A stretch of 32,299 nt of DNA from Bacteroidota bacterium (GCA_947485745.1 CANKQY010000023.1:1-32299); one strand, 5' to 3'. Positions 16,938 through 26,268 are shown, counted from the first letter of the stretch. Numbers and translations are program-made. The notes: generated from the letters alone by a model not told the origin.

Positions 16938-18296
16938 ATGAAAAGACTATTTACGTTTGGCGTTTTGCTATTTTTAGGATTAGCTAGTTTTGCGCAAGGC
17001 CCTGCCGTTACTTCATGGCTTCAAAATACTACTGGTATAAAAGGCAGGCATTATATAAGAAACAATTCTACGGCTATCAATGATGCAGATTCTGCAAATG
17101 TGCTAGGCGTTTATTATTCTGCTGCATCAGTTTATATAAGAGCTAATGGGGTGCCTGCTTATGTTACAGGTCCATTTTTAGATGGCAATCCTTCTATTAC
17201 AACAAGCCAAAATGCCATCTTTAAAATCACATTGAGCCCAGTTCAAAATACAGGAGTAGCTACTCCTACTTCAGGAGGAAATATTGGTATTTTTACCAAT
17301 GGTGTTGCCATGTTTGATTATAGAGACGGCGTTTCTTGGCAAAATTCTACCAATTCGCTAAAAGGCGGACCACTTGGTGGTATGGGCGATGGCGTTTGGA
17401 ACCGCGATGCTATTCTTGCAGAGCGAGGTGGTTTCGATTGTGCCAAAGGTCACCCTGCAATGGGCAACTATCACCATCACCAAAACCCCAGTGCATTTAA
17501 ATTGGATCAAATCGTAATTTCTACCGTTTGTAATTTGTACGATGCCGATGGTTTATATGTAATTGATTCAACCAAACATTCTCCACTTATTGGATATGCT
17601 TATGACGGCTTTCCGGTTTATGGTGCTTATGGATATAAAAATGCCGATGGCACAGGAGGCATAGTAAGGATAAAATCAAGTTTTACTTTGCGTAGTATTA
17701 CTACTCGCACAACTTTATATACCGGAGCTACAGTAACAGCTGGTCCTCCAGTGAATGCTACTTATCCTTTGGGCTTATTCAGAGAAGATTATCAGTACAA
17801 CGCTACTTCCGCTGCTACCCCTGATTATTTGGATATTCACAACGGAAGATTTTGTAAAACGCCAGAATATCCTAATGGCATTTATTGTTATTTTGCAACT
17901 GTAGATGTTAATTGGAATTCAGCTTATCCATATTTAATTGGGCCAACTTATTATGGTGTAAGAACTCCGGCAAAGGTTACTTCAATCACCGAAGCCGTTA
18001 CCCAATATAAACCTGGTGCAACTGGGTTAAACGCTTTCAAAAACCATAGCTTACAAATTTCAGTTTTCCCTAATCCTGCGAATGATATAGTTGCTGTGCA
18101 AAGCGATGGTTTAACAGCAAGTGATTTAAAAGTTGAGCTGTTTGATATGAGTGGTCGCTTAATTCAAACAAGTTCTATTTTTCAAGGAAGTACCATAGCA
18201 TATTTTGACACCAGAACTTTATATAGCGGCGAGTATATCATTAAAGTAAGCAGTGATATTGAAATTTCTGTGAAGAAATTAATTTTAACAAAATAG
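16938..18296 (+). CDS. Secreted YHYH-domain protein with T9SS tail
   Basis: 452-residue protein with a signal peptide (MKRLFTFGVLLFLGLASFAQ). The body matches the YHYH family: FTNGVAMFDYRDGVSW (about 119-134), a histidine cluster GHPAMGNYHHHQNP (171-184), and GYAYDGFPVYGAYGY (219-233), then LDIHNGRFCKTPEYPNGIYCYFATVD. The variant NYHHHQ replaces the usual YHYH. A type A sorting tail starts at ISVFPNPAND (about 373). The start at 16938 is preferred over an upstream TTG at 16896 because it begins the signal peptide. The family is uncharacterised; histidine clusters suggest metal binding, and the neighbours suggest copper, both inference. The last 240 bp are nearly the same as the end of the DUF1566 gene (22825-23064). 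Confidence 0.85.
   Translation: MKRLFTFGVLLFLGLASFAQGPAVTSWLQNTTGIKGRHYIRNNSTAINDADSANVLGVYYSAASVYIRANGVPAYVTGPFLDGNPSITTSQNAIFKITLSPVQNTGVATPTSGGNIGIFTNGVAMFDYRDGVSWQNSTNSLKGGPLGGMGDGVWNRDAILAERGGFDCAKGHPAMGNYHHHQNPSAFKLDQIVISTVCNLYDADGLYVIDSTKHSPLIGYAYDGFPVYGAYGYKNADGTGGIVRIKSSFTLRSITTRTTLYTGATVTAGPPVNATYPLGLFREDYQYNATSAATPDYLDIHNGRFCKTPEYPNGIYCYFATVDVNWNSAYPYLIGPTYYGVRTPAKVTSITEAVTQYKPGATGLNAFKNHSLQISVFPNPANDIVAVQSDGLTASDLKVELFDMSGRLIQTSSIFQGSTIAYFDTRTLYSGEYIIKVSSDIEISVKKLILTK
18057..18296 (+). repeat. Duplicated T9SS-tail coding module, copy 1
   Basis: These 240 bp, encoding the sorting tail of the first YHYH protein, align without gaps to 22825-23064, with long identical stretches such as gatatgagtggtcgcttaat. 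The other T9SS tails of the operon are clearly different, so this pair is a recent duplication or gene conversion. Confidence 0.85.
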
Positions 18297-18337
18297 GATT
18301 TAATTAAGGTACTTCGGTTTGAACCAAAAATAAATAG

Positions 18338-18940
18338 ATGAAACAACGAAGGTGGCTGATAATACTATTGTTTCCATTGATGTTAACTTTTGGTTTTAAC
18401 TCAAATAAAGACAAGAAGCCGCTGACTGATTTTTCATTATTGAATGTGGATGGCAACTTTGTTTCTTTAAAAGATTATCCAAATGCAAAAGGATTTATAA
18501 TTGTTTTTACCTGCAATCATTGTCCTTTTGCAAAATTATATCCTGAACGCCTAAATGCCTTAAACTCGAAATATAAACCACTTGGAATACCTTTAATTGC
18601 TATTAGCTCTACTGATAGTATTTTGTATGAAGAAGATGGATACATACAAATGGTTGAGAAGGCAAAAATGGAACATTTTAATTTCCCTTATCTGAGTGAT
18701 AATTTGCAGGTAGTAGCCAAACAATACAATGCCCAAAAAACACCGCATGCATTTATCATTTGGCAAGAAAAAAAAGAATGGAAAATTAAATACAGTGGTG
18801 CCATTGACGATAATGGTTCAGAACCTGAAAAGGTGGAGAATCCTTATTTATCAATAGCGGCAGATCAACTGTTAGCAGGAAAAAAAGTTAGCACTCCAGA
18901 AACAAAATCTATAGGGTGCCAGATTTATTTTAGAAAATAA
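18338..18940 (+). CDS. Exported thioredoxin-fold protein (AhpC/TSA-like, CxxC)
   Basis: 200-residue protein with an N-terminal hydrophobic export or anchor segment (RRWLIILLFPLMLTFGF). The thioredoxin-like domain covers about residues 28-180 with the redox motif Cys59-Asn-His-Cys62 in FTCNHCPFAK, the cis-proline segment KTPHAFII, and IPLIAISSTD. This layout is that of the peroxiredoxin-like group often annotated as redoxin or thioredoxin family protein in Bacteroidota. In this operon it may keep cysteines reduced or assist metallation or cytochrome c maturation; that is inference, and a Sco-like copper role would need a conserved distal histidine that I cannot assign. It is preceded by a 41-bp spacer containing the motif TCGGTTTGAACC and followed after 17 bp by the second YHYH gene. 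Confidence 0.88.
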   Translation: MKQRRWLIILLFPLMLTFGFNSNKDKKPLTDFSLLNVDGNFVSLKDYPNAKGFIIVFTCNHCPFAKLYPERLNALNSKYKPLGIPLIAISSTDSILYEEDGYIQMVEKAKMEHFNFPYLSDNLQVVAKQYNAQKTPHAFIIWQEKKEWKIKYSGAIDDNGSEPEKVENPYLSIAADQLLAGKKVSTPETKSIGCQIYFRK

Positions 18941-18957
18941 ATTAATAAATATATATT

Positions 18958-20568
18958 ATGAAGAGAGTTGTTTTTTTATCCTTACTACTTATAGTTAGCT
19001 TATTCATAGCTGCTCACACTATTAATTATAACAATGCTATTTTGCGACCATGGCAACTAGAAAAGGGAAATAAAACCATTTATGCCTCTTTTGTGATGTT
19101 AAAATTAGGGGATGTTTATTTAGAAAATTTGAATGGAAAGATAACTCATTTTCCATTGTCAAATTTTTCTGCGGCAGATCAAGAATTTGCCATTCAAAGA
19201 AATGAGCTTATTAAGGACATCAATTTTGGAAATCATGAAAAGGATCATAGTGAAAAGTTAAATTTCAATTTTGGGCAAACACTTTTTATAATAATGGTAT
19301 TTTTGATACTTGTCTTTCTCACTTTTTATTTTATTTTGGGAAGAAATAGTAGTTACCTAAAACCAATATTAATTATGGGTACGGTGATTACACTTTATGG
19401 TTTTACTCATAGTGTAATGCGGGTTATGAAAACTTCAACTAGTCCTGCCTTTATTGATTCTGCTTTTGCACCTTTTAAGCCTGATGTAAATACACATTTT
19501 GATGGAAATTATTTTTACGTAGAAACAAAAGGAAATCCTAAGCATCCTATGATGAATGGAATTAGCAACTGGCAACAGCAAGTGCCTATACCGCAATGTT
19601 ATACTGGCACTAATTACTGGAGTATTCCTTTAAACCCTGTTAAAGCAACAACACCTGTACCGGTAAATTCATCGCACTTTTTACGTGGAGCAGTTGCTTT
19701 GGCAGCAAATGGAATAGCCATATTTAATCCATATACCAATACTGGAGTAGATGCATATTTAGATGGTCAATTGGATCAGTATGGTGGACATTGCGGTAGA
19801 GCTGATGATTACCATTACCATATAGCACCTGTTTTTTTAGACAGTATTTCACCTGAAATTTTACCAATTGCATTTGCCCTCGATGGTTATGCAATTTATG
19901 CTAGTCGTGAGCCAAATGGCACTTCAATGGCAACCTTAGATGTAAATCATGGTCATATAGGTGGAAACGGTGTTTATCATTATCACGGAAGCGCTTCAGC
20001 CCCTTATATGATTGGCAATATGGTTGGTGTAGTAACAGAAGATTCAACTAAACAAATCATACCTCAGGCTGCTGCAAAGCCAATTAGACCTGCCGGTGCG
20101 CCATTGGCTGGGGCACTTATTACAAGTTGTGTGCCCAATGGAACCAATACAGGATATACCCTAAACTATACCAAAGGTGGTCAAAATTATTCTGTGGTAT
20201 TTAGCTGGACTACTAACGGCGTTTACACTTTTCGTTTTATTTCTCCAACGGCAACAACCAACTCAACTTATAATGGTTTTATTCCATGTGTTTCTTCAAC
20301 CTCAACTATTTCAGAGATTGCTGAAATGGATAACAGTATTTTGATGTATCCAAATCCCAGTAATGGTAACTTGTATTTTAAGCTAAATAATAAATTATTG
20401 GAGAAGGAAATTGAGAAAATTAGCATCTATAATTTAAGTGGTGAATTGGTATATGAAAATGATGCTTACAAACCAATGATTGATTTGAAAAATTTAAGAA
20501 AAGGAATATATATGGTGAATATAGGGCTAACTAATTTGCAACTCACAAAAAGGCTGGTGATAGAATAA
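18958..20568 (+). CDS. Membrane-anchored YHYH protein with SHD1-like N-terminal domain and T9SS-like tail
   Basis: 536 residues in an unusual order. Signal peptide about 1-20; residues 29-81 (RPWQLEKGNKTIYASFVMLK to FAIQRNE) resemble the SLA1-homology SHD1 fold: R.W, A.FV, G.V.LEN..GK, FPLSNFSAADQEF. Two hydrophobic segments follow (107-127 and 134-152). The YHYH domain covers about 175-360, with GHCGRADDYHYHIAP (277-291), FALDGYAIYAS (306-316) and GHIGGNGVYHYHGSA (332-346), the canonical family signature. A sorting-like tail begins at ILMYPNPSNG. The tail on a protein with internal membrane helices is odd, since T9SS substrates are normally soluble. Function unknown; the two His-rich sites suggest metal binding. 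Gene spacing (17 bp before, 6 bp after) puts it firmly in the operon. Confidence 0.83.
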   Translation: MKRVVFLSLLLIVSLFIAAHTINYNNAILRPWQLEKGNKTIYASFVMLKLGDVYLENLNGKITHFPLSNFSAADQEFAIQRNELIKDINFGNHEKDHSEKLNFNFGQTLFIIMVFLILVFLTFYFILGRNSSYLKPILIMGTVITLYGFTHSVMRVMKTSTSPAFIDSAFAPFKPDVNTHFDGNYFYVETKGNPKHPMMNGISNWQQQVPIPQCYTGTNYWSIPLNPVKATTPVPVNSSHFLRGAVALAANGIAIFNPYTNTGVDAYLDGQLDQYGGHCGRADDYHYHIAPVFLDSISPEILPIAFALDGYAIYASREPNGTSMATLDVNHGHIGGNGVYHYHGSASAPYMIGNMVGVVTEDSTKQIIPQAAAKPIRPAGAPLAGALITSCVPNGTNTGYTLNYTKGGQNYSVVFSWTTNGVYTFRFISPTATTNSTYNGFIPCVSSTSTISEIAEMDNSILMYPNPSNGNLYFKLNNKLLEKEIEKISIYNLSGELVYENDAYKPMIDLKNLRKGIYMVNIGLTNLQLTKRLVIE

Positions 20569-20574
20569 ATTATA

Positions 20575-21813
20575 ATGAAAAGCATGAATAAATCATTTTT
20601 ACTTCTAATGTTTCTTCCCATTTTTTCAAGGGCACAATATACTGGAACAGCTTCTGTAACGAGGGGTTTGGCAACAACGGTTACTACTAACCTTTATACT
20701 TGTGCAGGTGGAAGAATAGCTGGTCTTGGCACAATTAAAGCACAAGATAGCACGGTATGGACGGTTCCTGCAGTTGTAAATTTTAGTAATTTAAGTTTTC
20801 CTTTTGCTTCTGATTTACATAATCCATGTAATGGAAATAATTATGCTAATTCCACTGCGGCGCTAGCCGCTTTAAATGGTTCAGATATCGTCACTGTAGA
20901 TGCAAGTGGAGAAGTTATTACTGCCTATATTTTTGCCGACAATTATTTTGAAATGTATATCAACGGAACTCCGGTTGGTAAGGACAATGTTCCATTTACT
21001 CAATTTAATTCTAATATTATTCGGTTCAAGGTTAATAGGCCTTTTACTATTGCAATGTTGCTAGTAGATTGGGAAGAGCATCTAGGTTTGGGTTCAGAAG
21101 TAAATGGCCCTAGCCAATATCACAATGGCGATGGAGGAATGGTGGCAGTTTTTAAAGACGCTAAAAATAATACGATAGCAATCACCGGAAATAATTGGAA
21201 GGCACAAACATTTTATACTTCACCTATAGCAGATTTAACTTGTCCTAAAGAAACTGGAACTATGCGTTCAACTTCCTTATGTAGCACTGCCGATGTTAGC
21301 AATGGAAGTTTGCTTTATGGCTTGCATTGGGAAAGGCCAAATAACTGGACTAAAAGTTCTTTTGATTTCAGCAACTGGCCCGCTGCTAGTGTATACAGCA
21401 ACGCAACAGTTGGCGTAGATAATAAATCTGCGTACACAAATTTTGTTAATATATTTGATGATTCTGCCAATGATGCGCAGTTTATTTGGAGTACAAATCT
21501 TATTCTAGATAATGAAGTTATTGTTAGGTATACAGTTCCAGCTTCGACAGGAATAATTAACAATGGACTTAATCGGAATGAGGTAATAGTATATCCTAAC
21601 CCAGCTACGAAAGAATTCAAACTCTCTTCTGATGAAAGCACCATAATTGAAAATATAAGTAAAATAATTATAAGCAATCTCTTTGGTGAGGTTGTACTAG
21701 AAACTGATAACTACAAGGGAGCTGTTAATACTGAAAATATTTCTCCGGGAATTTATTTTCTAACGATTGAAACAAATAGAAAGCAACTTATAAAGAAGTT
21801 AATCATAGAATAA
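20575..21813 (+). CDS. Secreted galactose-binding-like beta-sandwich protein with T9SS tail, function unknown
   Basis: 412-residue secreted protein, signal peptide about 1-20 (ATG at 20584 is an alternative start). I do not recognise the family firmly. The middle resembles galactose-binding jelly-roll domains: ADNYFEMYINGTPVGKDN (121-138), FTIAMLLVDWEEHLGLGSE (157-175), HNGDGGMVAVFKD (183-195) and NNWTKSSFDFSNWPAASVY (256-274). The N-terminal part has a threonine-rich NLYTCAGGRIAGLG segment. Four cysteines (43, 85, 223, 236) could form disulfides. The sorting tail begins at VIVYPNPATK and ends KKLIIE. Its position 6 bp after the second YHYH gene suggests that the two act together at the cell surface, perhaps with the VDWEEH and QYHNGDGG residues as a ligand site; this is inference. 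Confidence 0.75.
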   Translation: MKSMNKSFLLLMFLPIFSRAQYTGTASVTRGLATTVTTNLYTCAGGRIAGLGTIKAQDSTVWTVPAVVNFSNLSFPFASDLHNPCNGNNYANSTAALAALNGSDIVTVDASGEVITAYIFADNYFEMYINGTPVGKDNVPFTQFNSNIIRFKVNRPFTIAMLLVDWEEHLGLGSEVNGPSQYHNGDGGMVAVFKDAKNNTIAITGNNWKAQTFYTSPIADLTCPKETGTMRSTSLCSTADVSNGSLLYGLHWERPNNWTKSSFDFSNWPAASVYSNATVGVDNKSAYTNFVNIFDDSANDAQFIWSTNLILDNEVIVRYTVPASTGIINNGLNRNEVIVYPNPATKEFKLSSDESTIIENISKIIISNLFGEVVLETDNYKGAVNTENISPGIYFLTIETNRKQLIKKLIIE

Positions 21814-21822
21814 AAAGTTTAA

Positions 21823-23064
21823 ATGGCTGCAAAAATTATTGGAAACCTATTCAAATTTGAATTAATAGTTTTATTGGTTTTTTTGTGCAGCAATTTAACC
21901 TTGGGGCAAACTCAATTTACAATGTTGCGCTTACCAGATACAGGACAAAGCAATAGTTATACTGCAACTTTTGGCGAAGACAATGATTATAATATTTATG
22001 TTCCTTTTTTTATTGTAAATGGAAATGGTACAGTAACCGATACGATAACCACCTTGCTTTGGCAGCAGAAAGATGGAGGAGAAATGACAATTGAAAATGC
22101 ATCATTGTATTGTGATACTTTAACGTTCGGAGGTTTCACTGATTGGCGCTTGCCAAATAATCAAGAGGCCTTTAGTATACTAAATCATCAATTTACTAAC
22201 CCTGCTTTAAATACTAACGTCTTTACTAAAACTGCAGCAGAGTATTGGTGGTCAAGTGATAAACAGGTTGGTGATGTTTCAAAGGTATGGTGCACAAATG
22301 CTGGAGGTGGAATTGGCAATCATCCAAAATTAGAGACAATTAGTGGTGGTGGCACAAAAAAGTTTCATGTTAGGGCAGTTCGCAATATTGGAGAAAGAAT
22401 CCTAGATAGTCATTATTCAAATTTTGGAAATGAAACACTTATTGATAATGCTACAAAATTGTTGTGGCAAAAGACGTTATTTCCCACAAAATTAACTTGG
22501 GAACAAGCGTTAACCTATGCTGATACTTTAAGTTTTGCAGGTTACACTGATTGGCGCGTACCAAATATCAAAGAGCTGCATTCTATAGCTGAAACTTATT
22601 GTAGCAATCCAGCGGTAAACACAGCTTTTTTTGCCATTAGTGGAAAGATAAAAATTTGGTCGTCTACTACCTTACCTAATGAAATTGGAAAGGCGTGGTA
22701 TTTGGATACACAGTATGGCATTACTACCTATGATGACAAAACGAATAGCAATTACTTGATTTGTGTTCGCGGTCCTTTTTCTCTATCCACGGGACTAAAA
22801 CTGAATTCAGCAGCAATTAAAGAAATTTCAGTTTTCCCTAATCCAGCGAGTGATTTAGTTGCAGTGCAGAGCGATGGCTTAACAACAAGTAATTTAAAAG
22901 TTGAGCTATTTGATATGAGTGGTCGCTTAATTCAAACTAGTTCTATTTTTCAAGGGAGTCCTATAGCGTATTTTGATACCAGAAATTTGTTTAGCGGCGA
23001 GTATATAATTAAAGTAAGCAGTGAAACAGAATTGTATATAAAGAAATTGGTTATAACTAAATAG
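21823..23064 (+). CDS. Secreted protein with two DUF1566 (Lcl C-terminal-like) domains and T9SS tail
   Basis: 413 residues with a hydrophobic signal segment (residues 11-28). Two tandem DUF1566 units are visible: unit 1 from about 70 to 188 (TLLWQQKDGG ... FGGFTDWRLPNNQEAFSIL ... HVRAVRN) and unit 2 from about 210 to 322 (ATKLLWQKTLFPTKLTWEQAL ... FAGYTDWRVPNIKELHSI ... YLICVRG, quoted in part). The paired LLWQ and DWR(L/V)PN motifs are diagnostic. A type A tail starts at ISVFPNPASD and nearly duplicates that of the first YHYH gene. DUF1566 proteins are surface or secreted, sometimes adhesion-related; role here unknown. It is the last gene of the operon and is followed 19 bp later by a strong terminator. 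Confidence 0.87.
   Translation: MAAKIIGNLFKFELIVLLVFLCSNLTLGQTQFTMLRLPDTGQSNSYTATFGEDNDYNIYVPFFIVNGNGTVTDTITTLLWQQKDGGEMTIENASLYCDTLTFGGFTDWRLPNNQEAFSILNHQFTNPALNTNVFTKTAAEYWWSSDKQVGDVSKVWCTNAGGGIGNHPKLETISGGGTKKFHVRAVRNIGERILDSHYSNFGNETLIDNATKLLWQKTLFPTKLTWEQALTYADTLSFAGYTDWRVPNIKELHSIAETYCSNPAVNTAFFAISGKIKIWSSTTLPNEIGKAWYLDTQYGITTYDDKTNSNYLICVRGPFSLSTGLKLNSAAIKEISVFPNPASDLVAVQSDGLTTSNLKVELFDMSGRLIQTSSIFQGSPIAYFDTRNLFSGEYIIKVSSETELYIKKLVITK
22825..23064 (+). repeat. Duplicated T9SS-tail coding module, copy 2
   Basis: Gap-free 240-bp partner of 18057-18296; both copies end exactly at the stop codon. Protein differences are few (for example AND/ASD, TASD/TTSN, TLYSG/NLFSG), while the upstream domains of the two genes are unrelated. 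Confidence 0.85.
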
Positions 23065-23083
23065 TCTCGTTATCACACTAAAC

Positions 23084-23124
23084 AAAAAAAAGAGGCTGTC
23101 GAAAATCAACGGCCTCTTTTTTTT
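23084..23124. terminator. Bidirectional hairpin terminator between the operon and infB
   Basis: A perfect 13-bp stem (aaaaaaaagaggc at 23084-23096 with its complement at 23112-23124) encloses a 15-nt loop. A-run and T-run flank the GC core symmetrically, so it can end transcripts from both the plus-strand operon (stop 23064) and the minus-strand rimP-nusA-infB operon (stop at 23179). Confidence 0.9.
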
Positions 23125-23178
23125 AATAGGTTAATTAGAAAACTATTTACTAATTATTATCAGATTAGTAATTCAGAA

Positions 23179-26100
23179 TTACTTCAAAGTTCTCTTCACT
23201 TCAACCTCTTCGTATGCTTCTACATAGTCGCCTTCTCTTAGGTCGTTGTAGTTATTGATGGTTAATCCGCAATCAAATCCGGTAGCAACTTCTTTTGCAT
23301 CATCTTTAAAGCGTTTCAATGATGATAGTGCTCCAGAGAATACCACTACACCATCTCTAATTAAGCGTATTTTAGCATTTCGAACCAATTTACCATCGGT
23401 AACCATACAACCTGCAACTGTTCCAACTTTGGTGATTTTAAACACCTCACGGATTTGTGCATTACCCAATATTTTCTCCTCAATGGTTGGAGCCAACATA
23501 CCTTCAATTGCCGATTTAATCTCTTCGATGGCGTTGTAAATAACAGAATACAAACGGATATCAATTGATTCATTTTCTGCTAATTTTCTAGCTTGCGGAC
23601 TAGGCCTTACTTGGAATCCCACAATAATTGCATCAGATGCAGATGCCAACATAACATCACTTTCAGAAATTTGTCCTACTGCTTTGTAGATTACACTCAA
23701 CTGAACTTCAGGAGTCGATAATTTAATCAATGAATCTGCCAAAGCTTCTACCGAACCATCTACGTCGCCTTTAACAATTACGTTAAGTTCTTTAAAGTTA
23801 CCAATAGCTAATCGTCTTCCAATTTCATCTAAGGTTATATGTTTGTTGGTTCTAATACCTTGCTCACGCTGTAATTGCTGGCGTTTGTTGGCAATTTCCT
23901 TGGCTTCTTGTTCATTCTTAGTTACAATAAACCTATCACCCGCTTGCGGAGCGCCATCAAAACCTAATACTACAACAGGCGTGCTTGGTCCGGCCGAAAC
24001 CATCTTTTTACCATGCTCATCAAACATGGCCCTTACTTTACCATTATTGGTGCCAGCGAGCAAAGGATCTCCTACTTTCATGGTTCCACTTTGAACCATT
24101 AAGGTAGTAACAATACCTCTTCCTTTATCTAAAGTAGCTTCAATAATTGAGCCAACTGCACGTTTGTTAGGGTTTGCTTTTAAATCTAACATTTCTGCTT
24201 CTAACAATACCTTTTCAAGTAAGGCCTCAATACCAGTTCCTTTCTTAGCAGAAATTTCCTGACATTGGTATTTACCACCCCACTCTTCCACAAGAATATT
24301 CATTGCTGATAGTTGCTCACGTATCCTATCTGGATTGGCGGCATCTCTATCAATTTTATTCAAGGCAAATACAATTGGAACACCTGCTGCCAAGGCGTGG
24401 CTAATAGCCTCCTTGGTTTGTGGCATTACGCTATCATCAGCGGCAATCACAATAATTACAATATCCGTTAATTTAGCACCACGAGCACGCATGGCAGTAA
24501 ATGCCTCGTGGCCGGGTGTATCTAGGAAGGTAATTTTTTTACCATTCTCTAATTTTACTTCATAAGCTCCAATATGCTGGGTAATACCACCCGCTTCACC
24601 TTTAACAACATTTGCACTACGCACAAAATCGAGTAGGGAAGTTTTACCATGATCCACATGTCCCATAACAGTTACAATTGGTGCACGAGAAATCAAGGTA
24701 TCTGGATCGTCCACTTCCTCCTCAATGGCTTCCACCATTTCTGCAGAAACAAACTCTACTTCAAATCCAAATTCTTCTGCTACAATGGCAATGGTTTCAG
24801 CATCTAAACGTTGGTTGATGGAAACCATCATTCCCAAACTCATACAAGCGCTGATAATTTGTGTTACTTGTAAATTCATCATTTGGGCAAGTTCGTTGGC
24901 CGTTACAAACTCAGTTACCTTCAGTTTGTTTTTCTCCATTTCATCTTGGAGCATGGCCTCTTCACGTTCATTGGCTTTAAAATCACGTTTTTGTTTACGT
25001 AATTTAGACCGCACTGCACCAATATTAGGATTCTTACTGCCTGGGTTCAAGCGAGCAAGTGTTGCCTTTAATTTATCTTGTATTTCTTTGTCGCTAATTT
25101 CAGTTTTCTCTTCAGGCTTAGCAAAACGATTGTTACCAGTTCCAGGCGCACCTGGTTTGTTTCCATAACGGTTATTTGTACCTTGGTAGCCAGTTCCAGC
25201 TGGGCGATTAGGATTATTTCCTTGGTATCCGGGTCCAGCAGGTCTGTTAGGGTTATTTCCCTGATATCCTGTGCCTGCAGGTCTATTGGGATTATTGCCT
25301 TGGTTACCTTGATATGGAGGTCTGGGCGGTCTATTTGGATCAACCGGTTTATTAGGGTCTACTCTTTGGTTTCCTGGGTTGTCAATTTGTTTACGCTTAC
25401 GTTTACGCTTACCATTTGGATCATCACTGCTAGCAACTGGATTTTGTTTTTTGACAGGTAGATCTACTTTTAGTACAATCTTACCCATTACCTTTAAACC
25501 TTCCAGTTTTTCGTATTTAACCTCAGTTACAGAAGTCTCTTCAGCCTCCGATGTAGTATCTGGAACCACACCTGGTGTTATTATTTTTTCTGTTTCTTCG
25601 ACCTCTTTTCCAGGAGTTTCAATTTCTGCAACTGATTCTTTTTCTTTTTGTTTCTTTTTAGTTGCAGGCGCTGCTCCGGCAGTTGGTTCAACAATTGCTT
25701 TTACTGGCACTTTAACCTTTGGAGGCGTTTCTACCTTTTTACTTTTACCTTTTGGTTTTTTGAGAGAATCCAAATCAATTTTGCCCATAACCTTTAAACC
25801 GTTAGTGGCAACTTCTTCTTGGATGGGATTAGGAATAATCACTGGCTCAATAGCTTTAGGTTCAGGAATTACCTCTTCAATTTTTGATACAACTGGCTCT
25901 TCTTTTTCTTTTACTGGAGCTGGTTCTACCTTTTTTACTGGGGTATTATTTGCCAATCCAGATTTGATGAGCATGCCATCCTCCTCCTCATCTTCTTCAA
26001 CCACAGCAGCTTTTGGCTTGGCAATCTCATGAACAATGTCCTTTGGCTTAATGCGATCTCTGCCAAGTTTATTGGCTTCATCCTTTAATTTTTTCTCCGA

Positions 26101-26268
26101 AGAGAATTCCGACAAAAGAATTGAATACTGGTCTTCTGTAAGTTTGGTTGTAGGCTTTGCGTCAATGGCATGCCCTTTTTTTGCCAAAAAATCTACCAGT
26201 GTGGTCATTCCCACATTCATTTCTTTGACTACTGCGTTTAATCTTTTCGATCCTGTTGTTTCGCTCAT
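23179..26268 (-). CDS. infB: Translation initiation factor IF-2
   Basis: The GTPase that brings initiator tRNA to the 30S subunit and promotes subunit joining. 1029 residues, long for the family because of a low-complexity N-terminal half. The order is: an IF2_N-like helical segment (1-60), an acidic/basic Lys-Pro-Glu-rich linker with two GLKVMGKI motifs (157-164, 257-264), three 13-residue repeats (325-363), a second N domain (about 452-510), then the G domain with GHVDHGKT (536-543), DTPGHE (583-588) and NKID (637-640), and the C-terminal domains ending EVEVKRTLK. The start at 26268 gives [17 protein letters not shown], typical of Bacteroidota IF-2. It lies third in rimP-nusA-infB after a structured 190-bp spacer. 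Several open frames on the opposite strand here are shadows. Confidence 0.98.
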   Translation of the reverse strand: MSETTGSKRLNAVVKEMNVGMTTLVDFLAKKGHAIDAKPTTKLTEDQYSILLSEFSSEKKLKDEANKLGRDRIKPKDIVHEIAKPKAAVVEEDEEEDGMLIKSGLANNTPVKKVEPAPVKEKEEPVVSKIEEVIPEPKAIEPVIIPNPIQEEVATNGLKVMGKIDLDSLKKPKGKSKKVETPPKVKVPVKAIVEPTAGAAPATKKKQKEKESVAEIETPGKEVEETEKIITPGVVPDTTSEAEETSVTEVKYEKLEGLKVMGKIVLKVDLPVKKQNPVASSDDPNGKRKRKRKQIDNPGNQRVDPNKPVDPNRPPRPPYQGNQGNNPNRPAGTGYQGNNPNRPAGPGYQGNNPNRPAGTGYQGTNNRYGNKPGAPGTGNNRFAKPEEKTEISDKEIQDKLKATLARLNPGSKNPNIGAVRSKLRKQKRDFKANEREEAMLQDEMEKNKLKVTEFVTANELAQMMNLQVTQIISACMSLGMMVSINQRLDAETIAIVAEEFGFEVEFVSAEMVEAIEEEVDDPDTLISRAPIVTVMGHVDHGKTSLLDFVRSANVVKGEAGGITQHIGAYEVKLENGKKITFLDTPGHEAFTAMRARGAKLTDIVIIVIAADDSVMPQTKEAISHALAAGVPIVFALNKIDRDAANPDRIREQLSAMNILVEEWGGKYQCQEISAKKGTGIEALLEKVLLEAEMLDLKANPNKRAVGSIIEATLDKGRGIVTTLMVQSGTMKVGDPLLAGTNNGKVRAMFDEHGKKMVSAGPSTPVVVLGFDGAPQAGDRFIVTKNEQEAKEIANKRQQLQREQGIRTNKHITLDEIGRRLAIGNFKELNVIVKGDVDGSVEALADSLIKLSTPEVQLSVIYKAVGQISESDVMLASASDAIIVGFQVRPSPQARKLAENESIDIRLYSVIYNAIEEIKSAIEGMLAPTIEEKILGNAQIREVFKITKVGTVAGCMVTDGKLVRNAKIRLIRDGVVVFSGALSSLKRFKDDAKEVATGFDCGLTINNYNDLREGDYVEAYEEVEVKRTLK
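25180..25296 (-). repeat. infB: Three tandem 39-bp repeats inside infB
   Basis: The repeats encode three consecutive 13-residue units NNPNRPAG(T/P)GYQG (IF-2 residues 325-363), followed by a degenerate unit (TNNRYGN). An Asn-Pro-Gly-rich flexible linker is expected; unit number is likely to vary between strains. Confidence 0.9.

Noticed and set aside
23164-23185. Palindrome gtaattcagaattac at the end of infB as a regulator site
   Set aside because: It is short, A/T-rich and overlaps the stop region; attctgaatt-like strings also occur near 13324 and may be chance or minor repeats.
25180-25296. Regular 39-bp repeats that might suggest a CRISPR array
   Set aside because: The repeats are contiguous, in frame, without spacers, and encode a protein linker.
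25078-26032. Long plus-strand open frames opposite infB (up to 217 residues)
   Set aside because: They are Ser/Thr/Ile-rich complements of the Lys/Pro/Glu-rich IF-2 linker, with no family features; shadows of infB.
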